Shown one piece after another: positions 1-6,838 of a stretch of 63,817 nucleotides of DNA. The notes below the pieces were generated by a model that had not been told where the DNA came from, searched no databases, and worked only from the letters and a program-made list of their open reading frames with translations. The stretch is from JALYRV01 sp036675475. GTDB taxonomy: Bacteria; Acidobacteriota; Vicinamibacteria; Vicinamibacterales; SCN-69-37. The stretch is taken from assembly GCA_036675475.1 (NCBI GenBank), contig JAKFEY010000092.1, positions 1-63,817 on the forward strand, in the 5' to 3' direction. Position numbers and translations under genes: made by a program. How positions within the stretch are numbered: the stretch's first letter is position 1; each line of letters opens with the position of its first letter.

Positions 1-523
1 TCTCGTTCATGCGCAACACGATGCGGTCGTCAAGCATGCGGACGGCGCGCGCCGGCTGCGTGAGCACGATCTTTCCCTTCAGCGTGCCTTTCAGCTTTTC
101 CGCGTCGGCGGCCGTCGCGGGCGGTGTGATGCGCACCACCTCGGCGGTCGTCGTGCCGGCGGTGCCGGGCGTCCACGCCTTCGGCATGCCGATGATCGGC
201 ATCACCTGCGGCGCGGTCATCTGCGCGCTGAACCGCACCAGCGACCAGCCCTGCCCGAACGGGAAGCGCTCCTTGCGCACGTTCTGCACGCCCCAGCTTT
301 CGAGCTGCGTCACGGCCCAGTCGCCGGCCTCCTCGAACCCGGGCGATCCCGTCAGCCGCGGGCCATGCCGGTCGGTCAGCCAGAACATCGTCTCCATGAT
401 CTGCGACCGCTGGAGCCCCTCGGCCCGGATCTTCTGGAAGGACGCGGCATCGACCGGCTCGGGCGCCTGCGCGGCGGCGGTCGTGGCCAGGGCCAGGACG
501 AGATAGAGAGAAGCTCGTGGCAT
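1..523 (-). CDS. Secreted M28-type metallopeptidase, N-terminal part (truncated by window edge)
   Basis: An open frame runs from an ATG at 523 off the left end (174 codons visible, no stop). It begins with a Sec signal peptide (MPRASLYLVLALATTAAAQA), followed by a segment typical of the N-terminus of bacterial M28 aminopeptidases: RSQIMETMFWLTDRHGPRLTGSP, then 'GDWAVTQLESWGVQNV'. A PA-like insert follows, ending near KLKGTLKGKIVLTQPARAV. The zinc-binding catalytic half lies outside the window, so activity cannot be judged. The gene is divergent from ppa, with a 91-bp pyrimidine-rich spacer. Family assignment rests on the N-terminal pattern only. Confidence 0.75.
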   Translation of the reverse strand, partial: MPRASLYLVLALATTAAAQAPEPVDAASFQKIRAEGLQRSQIMETMFWLTDRHGPRLTGSPGFEEAGDWAVTQLESWGVQNVRKERFPFGQGWSLVRFSAQMTAPQVMPIIGMPKAWTPGTAGTTTAEVVRITPPATAADAEKLKGTLKGKIVLTQPARAVRMLDDRIVLRMNE

Positions 524-539
524 CTCCGGATTCTACCTT

Positions 540-600
540 CTCCGTTCGCCCTGAGACCTTGCGTTCCCTTGGCCCTCTGTCCTTTGCCCTGTACCCTGAC
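540..600. repeat. Degenerate pyrimidine-rich short tandem repeat between divergent genes
   Basis: The M28/ppa spacer is built of loosely repeated blocks around CCCTTGGCCCTCTGTCC and TTTGCCCTGTACCCTG, with a period of about 6-8 bases. It resembles the other degenerate short-unit repeats in this window (near 6620, 21560 and 44815) in unit size and in sitting at a gene boundary. No function is evident apart from carrying the upstream part of the ppa promoter. Confidence 0.4.
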
Positions 601-606
601 TATGAT
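601..606 (+). promoter_or_regulatory. Possible -10 element of ppa (near-leaderless)
   Basis: TATGAT matches the sigma-70 -10 consensus at five of six positions. It ends 8 bases before the ppa ATG, so transcription would start at or within a few bases of the initiation codon. No Shine-Dalgarno sequence precedes the ATG, which fits a leaderless or nearly leaderless mRNA. No convincing -35 is visible. Confidence 0.35.
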
Positions 607-614
607 CAGAAGCA

Positions 615-1157
615 ATGCATCCCTGGCACGACACCTACCTCGATGACGCCTCCGTCGGCACCTCCTTCCCCGTCGTCATCGAAATTCCGAAGGGGAGCAA
701 GAACAAGTACGAGCTGGAGAAGGACACCGGGCTGCTGCGTCTCGATCGCGTGCTGCACAGCGCCGTGTACTACCCGGCCGACTACGGCTTCATCCCGCGG
801 ACGTACTGCGACGATGGCGATCCGCTGGATGCGCTGGTGCTGAGCCAGGAGCCGGTGTATCCGCTGACGATCGTCGAGGCGCGCGCGATTGGCGTGATGC
901 GCATGCGCGACGAGAAGGGCATCGACGACAAGATCGTCGCAGTGTCGGTGCGCGATCCCGCGTTTGTCGACTACCACGACAAAGCGGAATTGCCGGCGCA
1001 CCTGCTGCGCGAAGTGCGCCGCTTCTTCGAAGACTACAAGGCGCTCGAGAACAAGCAGGTCGTGGTCGAGGACATGCTCGGCCCCGCCGAGGCGATCGTC
1101 ATCATCCGGGACGCGCTGGAGCTGTACCGCCGCTTGCGACGCGGGGAGCTGCGGTAG
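615..1157 (+). CDS. ppa: Inorganic pyrophosphatase (family I)
   Basis: A 180-residue soluble protein that hydrolyses pyrophosphate to two phosphates, driving biosynthetic reactions forward in the cytoplasm. The family signature DGDPLDA is at residues 67-73, with the metal-binding aspartates D67, D69 and D72 in the same arrangement as D65, D67 and D70 of the E. coli enzyme. The substrate-side segments EIPKGSKNKYE and YPADYGFIPRT are intact. Length is normal for family I. It is the first of three plus-strand genes. The start is the only ATG before the conserved N-terminus and has no ribosome-binding site. Confidence 0.96.
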   Translation: MHPWHDTYLDDASVGTSFPVVIEIPKGSKNKYELEKDTGLLRLDRVLHSAVYYPADYGFIPRTYCDDGDPLDALVLSQEPVYPLTIVEARAIGVMRMRDEKGIDDKIVAVSVRDPAFVDYHDKAELPAHLLREVRRFFEDYKALENKQVVVEDMLGPAEAIVIIRDALELYRRLRRGELR

Positions 1158-1235
1158 CGATCGAGCCCGCGCAAGAACCGTTCCCTTTGCGGCAGAAACT
1201 TCACCAGGTCCGAACCGAGTTGTGGAAAACTCCCG

Positions 1236-2201
1236 ATGAAATACCGAACGTTCGGCAGACTTGGCTGGCAGGTGTCCGAGGTCGGCTTCGGCACCTGGGG
1301 CATGGGCGGCTGGTCGGGATCGGATGATGCCGAGTCGCTTGCCTCGCTCGAGCGCGCGATCGGGCTGGGCTGCAACTTCTTCGATACGGCGCTTGCCTAC
1401 GGGATGGGCAAGAGCGAGCAGCTCGTGGGCGAGATGCTCCGGCGTCACGGTGGCGAACAACTGTATGTCGCCACCAAAGTTCCGCCGAAGAATCTGAAAT
1501 GGCCCGGCCGTGCCTCCACGCCGGCACGCGACGCCTTCCCCGCCGATCACATTCGCGCATGCACCGAAACCAGTCTGAAGAATCTCGGCGTCGATCGCAT
1601 CGACCTGCAGCAGCTGCACGTCTGGAGCGACGCATGGGCTGAGGATGAGGGCTGGCGGCGCGAAGCAGAGCGGCTGAAGACAGACGGGTTGATTCGGGGC
1701 TTCGGGATCAGCGTGAATCGGTGGGAGCCGGCCAACGTGCGGCGCGCCATCGAAACCGGGCTGGTCGATGCCGTGCAGGTGGTCTACAACGTGTTCGATC
1801 AGCAGCCGGAGGACGAGCTCTTCCCCGCCTGCCGCGCACGCGGCGTGGCGGTGATCGCGCGCGTGCCGTTCGACGAGGGGTCGCTCACCGGCACGCTGAC
1901 GCCGGCCAGCCACTGGCCCGAGGGTGACTGGCGCAATACGTATTTCACGCCCGACAACCTGCGCGCCACGCTCGAGCGCGTCCAGGCGCTGTCGAAGGAC
2001 CTGCCGTCGGGCATGTCGCTGCCGGACACCGCGCTGCGGTTCATCCTCGAAAACGAGGACGTGGCCACCATCATCCCGGGCATGCGGAAGGCCCGGCACG
2101 TCGATGCCAATCTGGCGGTTTCCGGCGGCCGCCGCCTCACGCCGGACGAGCTGGCGCGGCTCCGAAATCATAGATGGGACAGGGGTTACGAGGTGGGATA
2201 G
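1236..2201 (+). CDS. Aldo/keto reductase
   Basis: A 321-residue NAD(P)H-dependent oxidoreductase of the aldo/keto reductase superfamily. The catalytic tetrad is visible: D50 and Y55 in FFDTALAYG, K81 in VATKVPP and H128 in LQQLHVW. The C-terminal cofactor loop has the expected TIIPGMRKARHVDANL pattern. The physiological substrate cannot be deduced. The ATG follows ppa by 78 bases; the spacer holds a small hairpin-like motif GAGTTGTGGAAAACTC at 1217-1232, just ahead of the start. The TAG stop is immediately followed by a 66-bp palindromic repeat. Confidence 0.92.
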   Translation: MKYRTFGRLGWQVSEVGFGTWGMGGWSGSDDAESLASLERAIGLGCNFFDTALAYGMGKSEQLVGEMLRRHGGEQLYVATKVPPKNLKWPGRASTPARDAFPADHIRACTETSLKNLGVDRIDLQQLHVWSDAWAEDEGWRREAERLKTDGLIRGFGISVNRWEPANVRRAIETGLVDAVQVVYNVFDQQPEDELFPACRARGVAVIARVPFDEGSLTGTLTPASHWPEGDWRNTYFTPDNLRATLERVQALSKDLPSGMSLPDTALRFILENEDVATIIPGMRKARHVDANLAVSGGRRLTPDELARLRNHRWDRGYEVG

Positions 2202-2266
2202 GCTCCAGACGCCAGACTCCAGGCTCCAGCCGGCCCACTGGAGTCTGGAGCCTGGGGTCTGGAGCC
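2201..2266. repeat. Palindromic repeat element, GGCTCCAGAC...GTCTGGAGCC family, copy 1
   Basis: Two 29-base arms (2201-2229 and 2238-2266) are imperfect inverted copies around an 8-base loop CCGGCCCA. Each arm is itself made of repeated CTCCAG words. The outer ends are GGCTCCAGAC and GTCTGGAGCC, identical to the outer ends of a second copy at 6734-6838. The element starts on the last base of the aldo/keto reductase stop codon and ends 3 bases before the rpmE -10 box, so it could act as a 3' hairpin or terminator as well as lying in the promoter region. Confidence 0.75.
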
Positions 2267-2269
2267 TGC

Positions 2270-2275
2270 TATACT
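2270..2275 (+). promoter_or_regulatory. Probable -10 box of rpmE
   Basis: TATACT (five of six matches to TATAAT) lies 32 bases before the GTG start of rpmE and directly after the palindromic repeat. The -35 region would fall inside the right arm of the repeat and is poor, so the repeat may have remodelled the promoter. Confidence 0.45.
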
Positions 2276-2307
2276 GTCGTTTTCCCGTAGTCCCCGAGGA
2301 GCTCGTT

Positions 2308-2589
2308 GTGAAGGAAGCGATTCACCCCAAGTATTTCGAGGTCGAGGCCCGTTGCGCGTGCGGCGCCACCTGGAAGACCCACTCGACCAAGCAGGAGCTG
2401 CACCTCGAGATCTGCTCGAACTGCCATCCGTTCTTCACGGGCCGGCAGAAGCTGATCGACACCGAGGGCCGCGTTGACCGGTTCACGAAGCGCTTCGGCG
2501 CGATGTCGGTCGAGCAGCGCAAGAAGGAAGCGGCGACGCTGAAGGCCGACAAGGCCGCGGCCGCCAAAGGCAAGAAGAAGGTCAGTTAA
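2308..2589 (+). CDS. rpmE: 50S ribosomal protein L31
   Basis: A 93-residue L31 of the zinc-binding (C+) type: conserved start KEAIHPKY, the CACG pair followed by CSNCHPFFTGRQK, and the signature GRVDRFTKRFG. The four cysteines correspond to the zinc site in E. coli L31. The C-terminal 25 residues are a lysine/alanine-rich extension (ending AAAAKGKKKVS), longer than E. coli L31. The GTG start is chosen because it directly precedes the conserved N-terminus and has GAGGAG at suitable spacing. Its 3' end overlaps the convergent mrfB gene by 8 bases. Confidence 0.95.
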   Translation: MKEAIHPKYFEVEARCACGATWKTHSTKQELHLEICSNCHPFFTGRQKLIDTEGRVDRFTKRFGAMSVEQRKKEAATLKADKAAAAKGKKKVS

Positions 2590-3988
2590 GCAGCGGCGCG
2601 GGCCGCTCTCGCATCTTCCGTTCGAGACGACTCAAACGGCGGCGAATACTTTCGTCGCCGTTTTCGTCGTTTAAAGCGGCCGCGAATTTCTTCGCCAGCG
2701 CGAGGTCCTTCTCGCGATGCTCGTGATGCACGGCAAGCGCCTCGATGGCGAGCCGCTCGAGCGGCAACATTCTTCCCGGGTTGATTTTCTCGACAATCTT
2801 CCGCCAGATGGCCGCGGCCTCTTCGTAGCGCTTTTCCTTGCGCAGCGAGATGGCGAGGCGCGACAGGGCGTCGGCGCGCGTGGCGCGATCGCCGGCCTCG
2901 GCGGCGCGCTCATAGCAGAGGCGCGCGTCGGCGACGCGGCCGGTCTGCTCGTAGATGCGGCCGAGCGCGACTGACTCGCCCGCATCCGCGCAAGTCTGGT
3001 GGCCGCCGCGCACGACCCGCGCCGCGCGCGCGGTGAGCACGGCGAGCGACACGAGGTCGAGCCGGTTGTGCTCGAGCACGCTCTCGAGCGGCGCCGCATT
3101 ACCCGTGCGCAGAAACTGGAAATAGCGCGCCGGAATCTCGAACCCCGGCACGTCGCCCACGCGGTTGAACTTGAGCAGCTGGCGCTCGAAGGCCATCAGG
3201 CTGCAGCCGCTCCTTTCGCCGAATTGCTGAAGCGCGCCGCCGGGACGCTCGCCGCGATGCTTCCACAGCCGGCGCGCCGGCGGCAGCATGTCGAAATGCG
3301 GCTTGCGCTCGAACGGCGACGGCAGGCGGTGAAACGCCCAGCGCACGTCCATCAGCGGCGCGTCGAACGTGCGGCCGTTGTAGCTGGCCACGAACGGTGC
3401 CGCGTCGATCTGCTCGCGCAGCGCTTCGAGCAGCGCGCGCTCGGCCGCCATGCTGGTGAGCACGAACTGGCGCACCTGCAGCGCGCCGCAGTCAAACCAC
3501 GCGCAGCCAACCAGAAACGCCACCGTGCCGGCGCCGCCGTTCAGGCCGGTGGTCTCGAGGTCGAAGAAGAGCGGGCCGCGGGGTAAACGCGGGCCCTGAA
3601 GGGCCGCGCCACCGCTACCCTCGCGAAAGCGCGGATCGAGCGTGCGGAGCGGCTCGAAGTCGTCGAGCTCACACGCCCCGATCTGCTCCTCGCCGTGCCA
3701 GCGATCGGCTTCGTAGCGGCGATCGACGATGAGCACCGCGCCGTACTTGTTCTCGAGCGGACGGCCCCCCAGCGCCTCGGCCACGCGCGTGAGATCGGGC
3801 GGCGGCGGCAGCTCGCCGCGCTTCTCCGGCACGTCAGGCTCGACAATGAGCTCTTTTATGTCCGGCGGGGACCCCTGCACCCCGCCTGGCTCGCTCACTC
3901 GCGGGGCCCCTTCGCCCCGCTCCGTTCGCTGCGCACCCACCGGATTGCTGCGAACGATCGCGCGCAGCTTCGAGGAAAGATCTCTCAC
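2582..3988 (-). CDS. mrfB: YprB/MrfB-like RNase H-fold exonuclease with TPR-like C-terminus
   Basis: A DnaQ/RNase H-like nuclease: FFDLETTGLNGG gives D143 and E145, YNGRTFDAPL a third acidic residue, and HNRLDLVSL the terminal His and Asp. These match the catalytic set of B. subtilis MrfB (YprB), an exonuclease acting with helicase MrfA in mitomycin-lesion repair. The C-terminal third contains TPR-like helices (LGRIYEQTGRVADARLCYERA). A helicase of the MrfA type lies directly upstream, supporting the pairing. The GTG at 3988 starts the conserved VRDLSSKLRAIVRS; a TTG at 4135 would add 49 unconserved residues. A proline/glycine-rich insert (about residues 14-43) comes from a hairpin-rich DNA segment. 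Confidence 0.85.
   Translation of the reverse strand: MRDLSSKLRAIVRSNPVGAQRTERGEGAPRVSEPGGVQGSPPDIKELIVEPDVPEKRGELPPPPDLTRVAEALGGRPLENKYGAVLIVDRRYEADRWHGEEQIGACELDDFEPLRTLDPRFREGSGGAALQGPRLPRGPLFFDLETTGLNGGAGTVAFLVGCAWFDCGALQVRQFVLTSMAAERALLEALREQIDAAPFVASYNGRTFDAPLMDVRWAFHRLPSPFERKPHFDMLPPARRLWKHRGERPGGALQQFGERSGCSLMAFERQLLKFNRVGDVPGFEIPARYFQFLRTGNAAPLESVLEHNRLDLVSLAVLTARAARVVRGGHQTCADAGESVALGRIYEQTGRVADARLCYERAAEAGDRATRADALSRLAISLRKEKRYEEAAAIWRKIVEKINPGRMLPLERLAIEALAVHHEHREKDLALAKKFAAALNDENGDESIRRRLSRLERKMRERPAPLLN
3864..3920. repeat. Paired GC-rich hairpins embedded in mrfB
   Basis: Two similar stem-loops sit 14 bases apart: GGCGGGG...CCCCGCC (3864-3886) and GCGGGG...CCCCGC (3901-3920), each around a CCCCT/CCCTT core. 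They lie inside the coding frame and encode the unconserved stretch RTERGEGAPRVSEPGGVQGS. The doubled, self-complementary layout looks like an intergenic repeat that entered a gene in frame. Confidence 0.55.
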
Positions 3989-4139
3989 GCGAATTGCCTG
4001 GCGCAGGGGCGGTGTCCGGTGTTCCGAAGCGACGCCGTTAAAAAGACATCGGAGCGACCCGTACAGCTCCAGCGGGGCCCGACTCGCCTCGGCGGCGCTG
4101 AGGAATACCGGACCAAGCCCCGAGCAAGGATGCAATTCT

Positions 4140-6656
4140 TCACGCCGCGGCCTCGCTGGCGTCGAGGAGGATGCCGAGCAGCTTCGAAGCTACGGCCTTT
4201 GCGAGCGGGCCCTGGTTGCCTTCCGGCCCGACGCACGACGGGCAGCCGTTGGGGCACGGGCACTCGTCAACCATCTCGCGCGTCCGCTCGAGCAGCAGCC
4301 GATGCATCAGGAACAGCGGTTCGCTGAAGCCGATGCCGCCCGGATAGTTGTCGTAGATGAACACGCGAGGAGCGTCGCCCTCGTCGCTGTTGACCGACAA
4401 GCCGATGTCGCCGCGGTCGCACATCAGCAGCAGCATGGCGACACTGTGCATCGCGTAGGCGAGGCCCGCGACACCGTCGCGGCGGTCGTCGGTGGACCAC
4501 GGCAGCGCCTCGTACGATCCGCGCGGAATGGTCAGCCAGTACGCGCTGGTGTGCATCTGCTGCTCGGGCAAGTCCAGCTCGCCCGAGCCGACGTTCTCGT
4601 TCGTGTAGAACTTGATCTTCTTGAAGCCGACGACGCGCGACACGACGTGCACGTCGCCCCACGCACGGAGGCCGGCATCACGTTCGGCGATTTCCGCCCC
4701 GGGACCGAAGCCGGCGTTCTCCGCCCATGCCGGCGTTTCCGCCGGCAGGCCGCGCACTTCGTTTTCGGTGCCGGCCGCCGCCGCGCTGATGTCGACCACC
4801 GCCGGGGGCAGCGCGTCCACCGCGTCCGATCCCACCGTCTCGAGAATCGTGACGCGCGTATAGGTGATCGCGTCGGTGTAATAGTCGCAGTCGGTCTCGC
4901 GCACGAACGCCTTGCGCCCGTCGAAGTCGAACCGCTCGACCTGATAGAGCTGCCCTTCCATCAGGTAGATGGCCTTCTCGTGCAGCATGCGCGGCGCGCT
5001 CGTGAAGTCGGTTTCGGCAATCACCTGCTCGCCGTGCGTGGTGTCGATGACCACGAAGTTGTCGGAGCTGATCGACCGCAGGCTGACGGCATCGGCCGGA
5101 TACGACTCGTGCGTCCAGCTCCACTGGCCGTCGGCCTGATGCACGTAGCCTTCCTCCGCCAGGATCGTCAGCACGTCCTGCACGTTCAGCGTGCCGTAAC
5201 TCTCATCGGCGCCGAACGGCAGCTCGAACGCCGCGCACTTCACGTGATCGAGCAGGATGTGCAGGTTGTCCGGATTGATCAGCGCGTGCTCGGGGCTTGC
5301 GCCGAAGAAGTACTCCGGGTGGCGGACGATGAACTGATCGAGCGGCGCACTGGAGGCCACCATCACCGCGGCCGATCGTCCCGATCGGCGCCCGGCGCGC
5401 CCGGCCCGCTGCCACGTCGAGGCAATCGTGCCCGGATAGCCGGCCATCACGCACACATCGAGCGCGCCGATGTCGATGCCGAGCTCGAGCGCGTTGGTCG
5501 ACACCACGCCGCGCACCGTGCCCTCGCGCAGCCCGCGCTCGATCTCGCGCCGCCGCAGCGGCAGGTACCCGCCGCGATAGCCGCGAATGGTTTCAGGCGA
5601 TCCGGGCGGACCCTCGAACGCTTCCTTCAGATAGGTCGTGAGAATCTCGGTGGACAGGCGGCTTTGCGCAAACACGATCGCCTGCAACCCGCGCTTGAGG
5701 AACTCGCCCGCCACACGCCGCGTCTCGGCCAGATACGACCGGCGGATGCCGAGCTGCGCGTTGACCACCGGCGGATTGACGAACAGGAAGAACTTCTCGC
5801 CCCGCGGCGCGCCGCTCTTCTTCACCAGCGCGAACGGCTTCCCCACCAGCTTTTCCGCGAGCTCGCGCGGATTCGCAATCGTGGCCGACGAGCAGATGAA
5901 CACCGGATCGGATCCGTAATGCCGGCAGATGCGCTGCAGCCGCCGCGCGATGTTCGCCAGGTGGCTGCCGAACACGCCGCGATAGGCGTGCAGCTCGTCG
6001 ATCACGACGAAGCGCAGGTTCTCGAACAGCTTCGCCCAGCGCGGATGGTGCGGCAGGATGCCGGAGTGCACCATGTCCGGATTGGTGAGCACGATGTTCG
6101 CCTTGCCGCGGATCGCGCGGCGCGCGTCGTTGGGCGTGTCGCCGTCATAGGTGAACACGCCAATCTCGGGACCTTTCTCGCCATCCGACGGCACCCCGAC
6201 TGCTGTCGAAATGGCGTACAGCTCCGCGAGCTGATCCTGCGCGAGCGCTTTCGTGGGAAATAAATACAACGCCCGCGCGCCCGGGTTGTTGACGATTTCG
6301 CTGAGGACGGGCACGTTGTAGCAGAAGGTCTTACCCGACGCGGTCGGCGTGATGACGACCACATTTCTGCCACCCACCGCGTGCTCGATGGCTTCAGCCT
6401 GGTGGCTGTACGGCTGCGCGATGCCGCGCTGCGCATACGCCTGGATCACCCGCGCATCGACGGCCTCCGGCCAGTCGGCATACACCGCCTCGGCCGGCTC
6501 GAGCCGGTGCATGGCCGTGACCACCGGATCGTCAGGCGCCAGGCCGCCGGCGTACGGCCTCGGCGTGGCCACGAGTCGCTTCAGGGCGTCATCGAGGCCC
6601 GCGTCCTTGCGGATTTGGTGATCTGGTGACCTGGTGATTTGGTGATTTGGGTTCAC
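4140..6656 (-). CDS. mrfA: YprA/MrfA-like DEAD/DEAH helicase with DUF1998 zinc region
   Basis: A superfamily 2 helicase of 838 residues. Visible motifs are the Q-motif-like region before AIEHAVGGRNVVV, Walker A TPTASGKT, Walker B DELH, SSATIANP (motif III) and the C-terminal lobe with GRAGRRSGRSAAV (motif VI). The DUF1998 region ends in four closely spaced cysteines (ECPCPNGCPSCVG), the metal-binding signature of MrfA. Known relatives unwind DNA in mitomycin C repair with MrfB, which is the next gene downstream. The start is uncertain: GTG at 6656 is taken, and an upstream ATG at 6761 would translate a DNA repeat. The first residues (NPNHQITRSPDHQI) are encoded by 8-bp tandem repeats. Confidence 0.88.
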   Translation of the reverse strand: MNPNHQITRSPDHQIRKDAGLDDALKRLVATPRPYAGGLAPDDPVVTAMHRLEPAEAVYADWPEAVDARVIQAYAQRGIAQPYSHQAEAIEHAVGGRNVVVITPTASGKTFCYNVPVLSEIVNNPGARALYLFPTKALAQDQLAELYAISTAVGVPSDGEKGPEIGVFTYDGDTPNDARRAIRGKANIVLTNPDMVHSGILPHHPRWAKLFENLRFVVIDELHAYRGVFGSHLANIARRLQRICRHYGSDPVFICSSATIANPRELAEKLVGKPFALVKKSGAPRGEKFFLFVNPPVVNAQLGIRRSYLAETRRVAGEFLKRGLQAIVFAQSRLSTEILTTYLKEAFEGPPGSPETIRGYRGGYLPLRRREIERGLREGTVRGVVSTNALELGIDIGALDVCVMAGYPGTIASTWQRAGRAGRRSGRSAAVMVASSAPLDQFIVRHPEYFFGASPEHALINPDNLHILLDHVKCAAFELPFGADESYGTLNVQDVLTILAEEGYVHQADGQWSWTHESYPADAVSLRSISSDNFVVIDTTHGEQVIAETDFTSAPRMLHEKAIYLMEGQLYQVERFDFDGRKAFVRETDCDYYTDAITYTRVTILETVGSDAVDALPPAVVDISAAAAGTENEVRGLPAETPAWAENAGFGPGAEIAERDAGLRAWGDVHVVSRVVGFKKIKFYTNENVGSGELDLPEQQMHTSAYWLTIPRGSYEALPWSTDDRRDGVAGLAYAMHSVAMLLLMCDRGDIGLSVNSDEGDAPRVFIYDNYPGGIGFSEPLFLMHRLLLERTREMVDECPCPNGCPSCVGPEGNQGPLAKAVASKLLGILLDASEAAA
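6614..6650. repeat. 8-bp tandem repeat in the 5' end of mrfA
   Basis: Four complete consecutive units of YYTGGTGA (TTTGGTGA, TCTGGTGA, CCTGGTGA, TTTGGTGA) followed by a partial fifth. With an 8-bp unit, gain or loss of one copy shifts the reading frame of the downstream helicase if translation starts upstream of the array. That is the arrangement of a slippage-prone contingency tract. Confidence 0.7.
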
Positions 6657-6677
6657 GGTGTGCAGAAACGTGAACCC
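6649..6677. promoter_or_regulatory. Perfect 9-bp inverted repeat over the mrfA start
   Basis: GGGTTCACG (6649-6657) and CGTGAACCC (6669-6677) form a perfect inverted repeat around an 11-base loop. It covers the proposed GTG initiation codon and the position where a ribosome-binding site would lie. It could be an operator (LexA-type sites differ) or an RNA stem controlling initiation. No SD sequence is visible here. Confidence 0.5.
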
Positions 6678-6733
6678 GGATCGTAACAGGCGGGGGCGGG
6701 GAGAACAATAGGCGAAACAGGCCAGAGGCCTCA

Positions 6734-6838
6734 GGCTCCAGACCCCAGGCTCCAGCCGCAAGCCGGCTCGGACAACGCCGAGCCGGCTGGTTTCTAAGGC
6801 GTTGCGGGCCCGGAGTCTGGAGTTTGGAGTCTGGAGCC
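6734..6838. repeat. Palindromic repeat element, GGCTCCAGAC...GTCTGGAGCC family, copy 2
   Basis: Outer arms of 22 bases (6734-6755 and 6817-6838) match at 19 positions as inverted copies and share their ends with the element at 2201-2266. Inside is a perfect 11-bp stem AGCCGGCTCGG/CCGAGCCGGCT (6761-6771, 6778-6788) with a 6-base loop. The right arm is coding: it supplies the C-terminal residues SRLQTPDSGPATP and the stop codon of the symporter. The inner stem, 5 bases after that stop, may act as a 3' hairpin, though no U-run follows. Confidence 0.75.

Noticed and set aside
3729..6263. 844-codon plus-strand open frame
   Set aside because: Antisense to the mrfA/mrfB genes, which have clear catalytic motifs.
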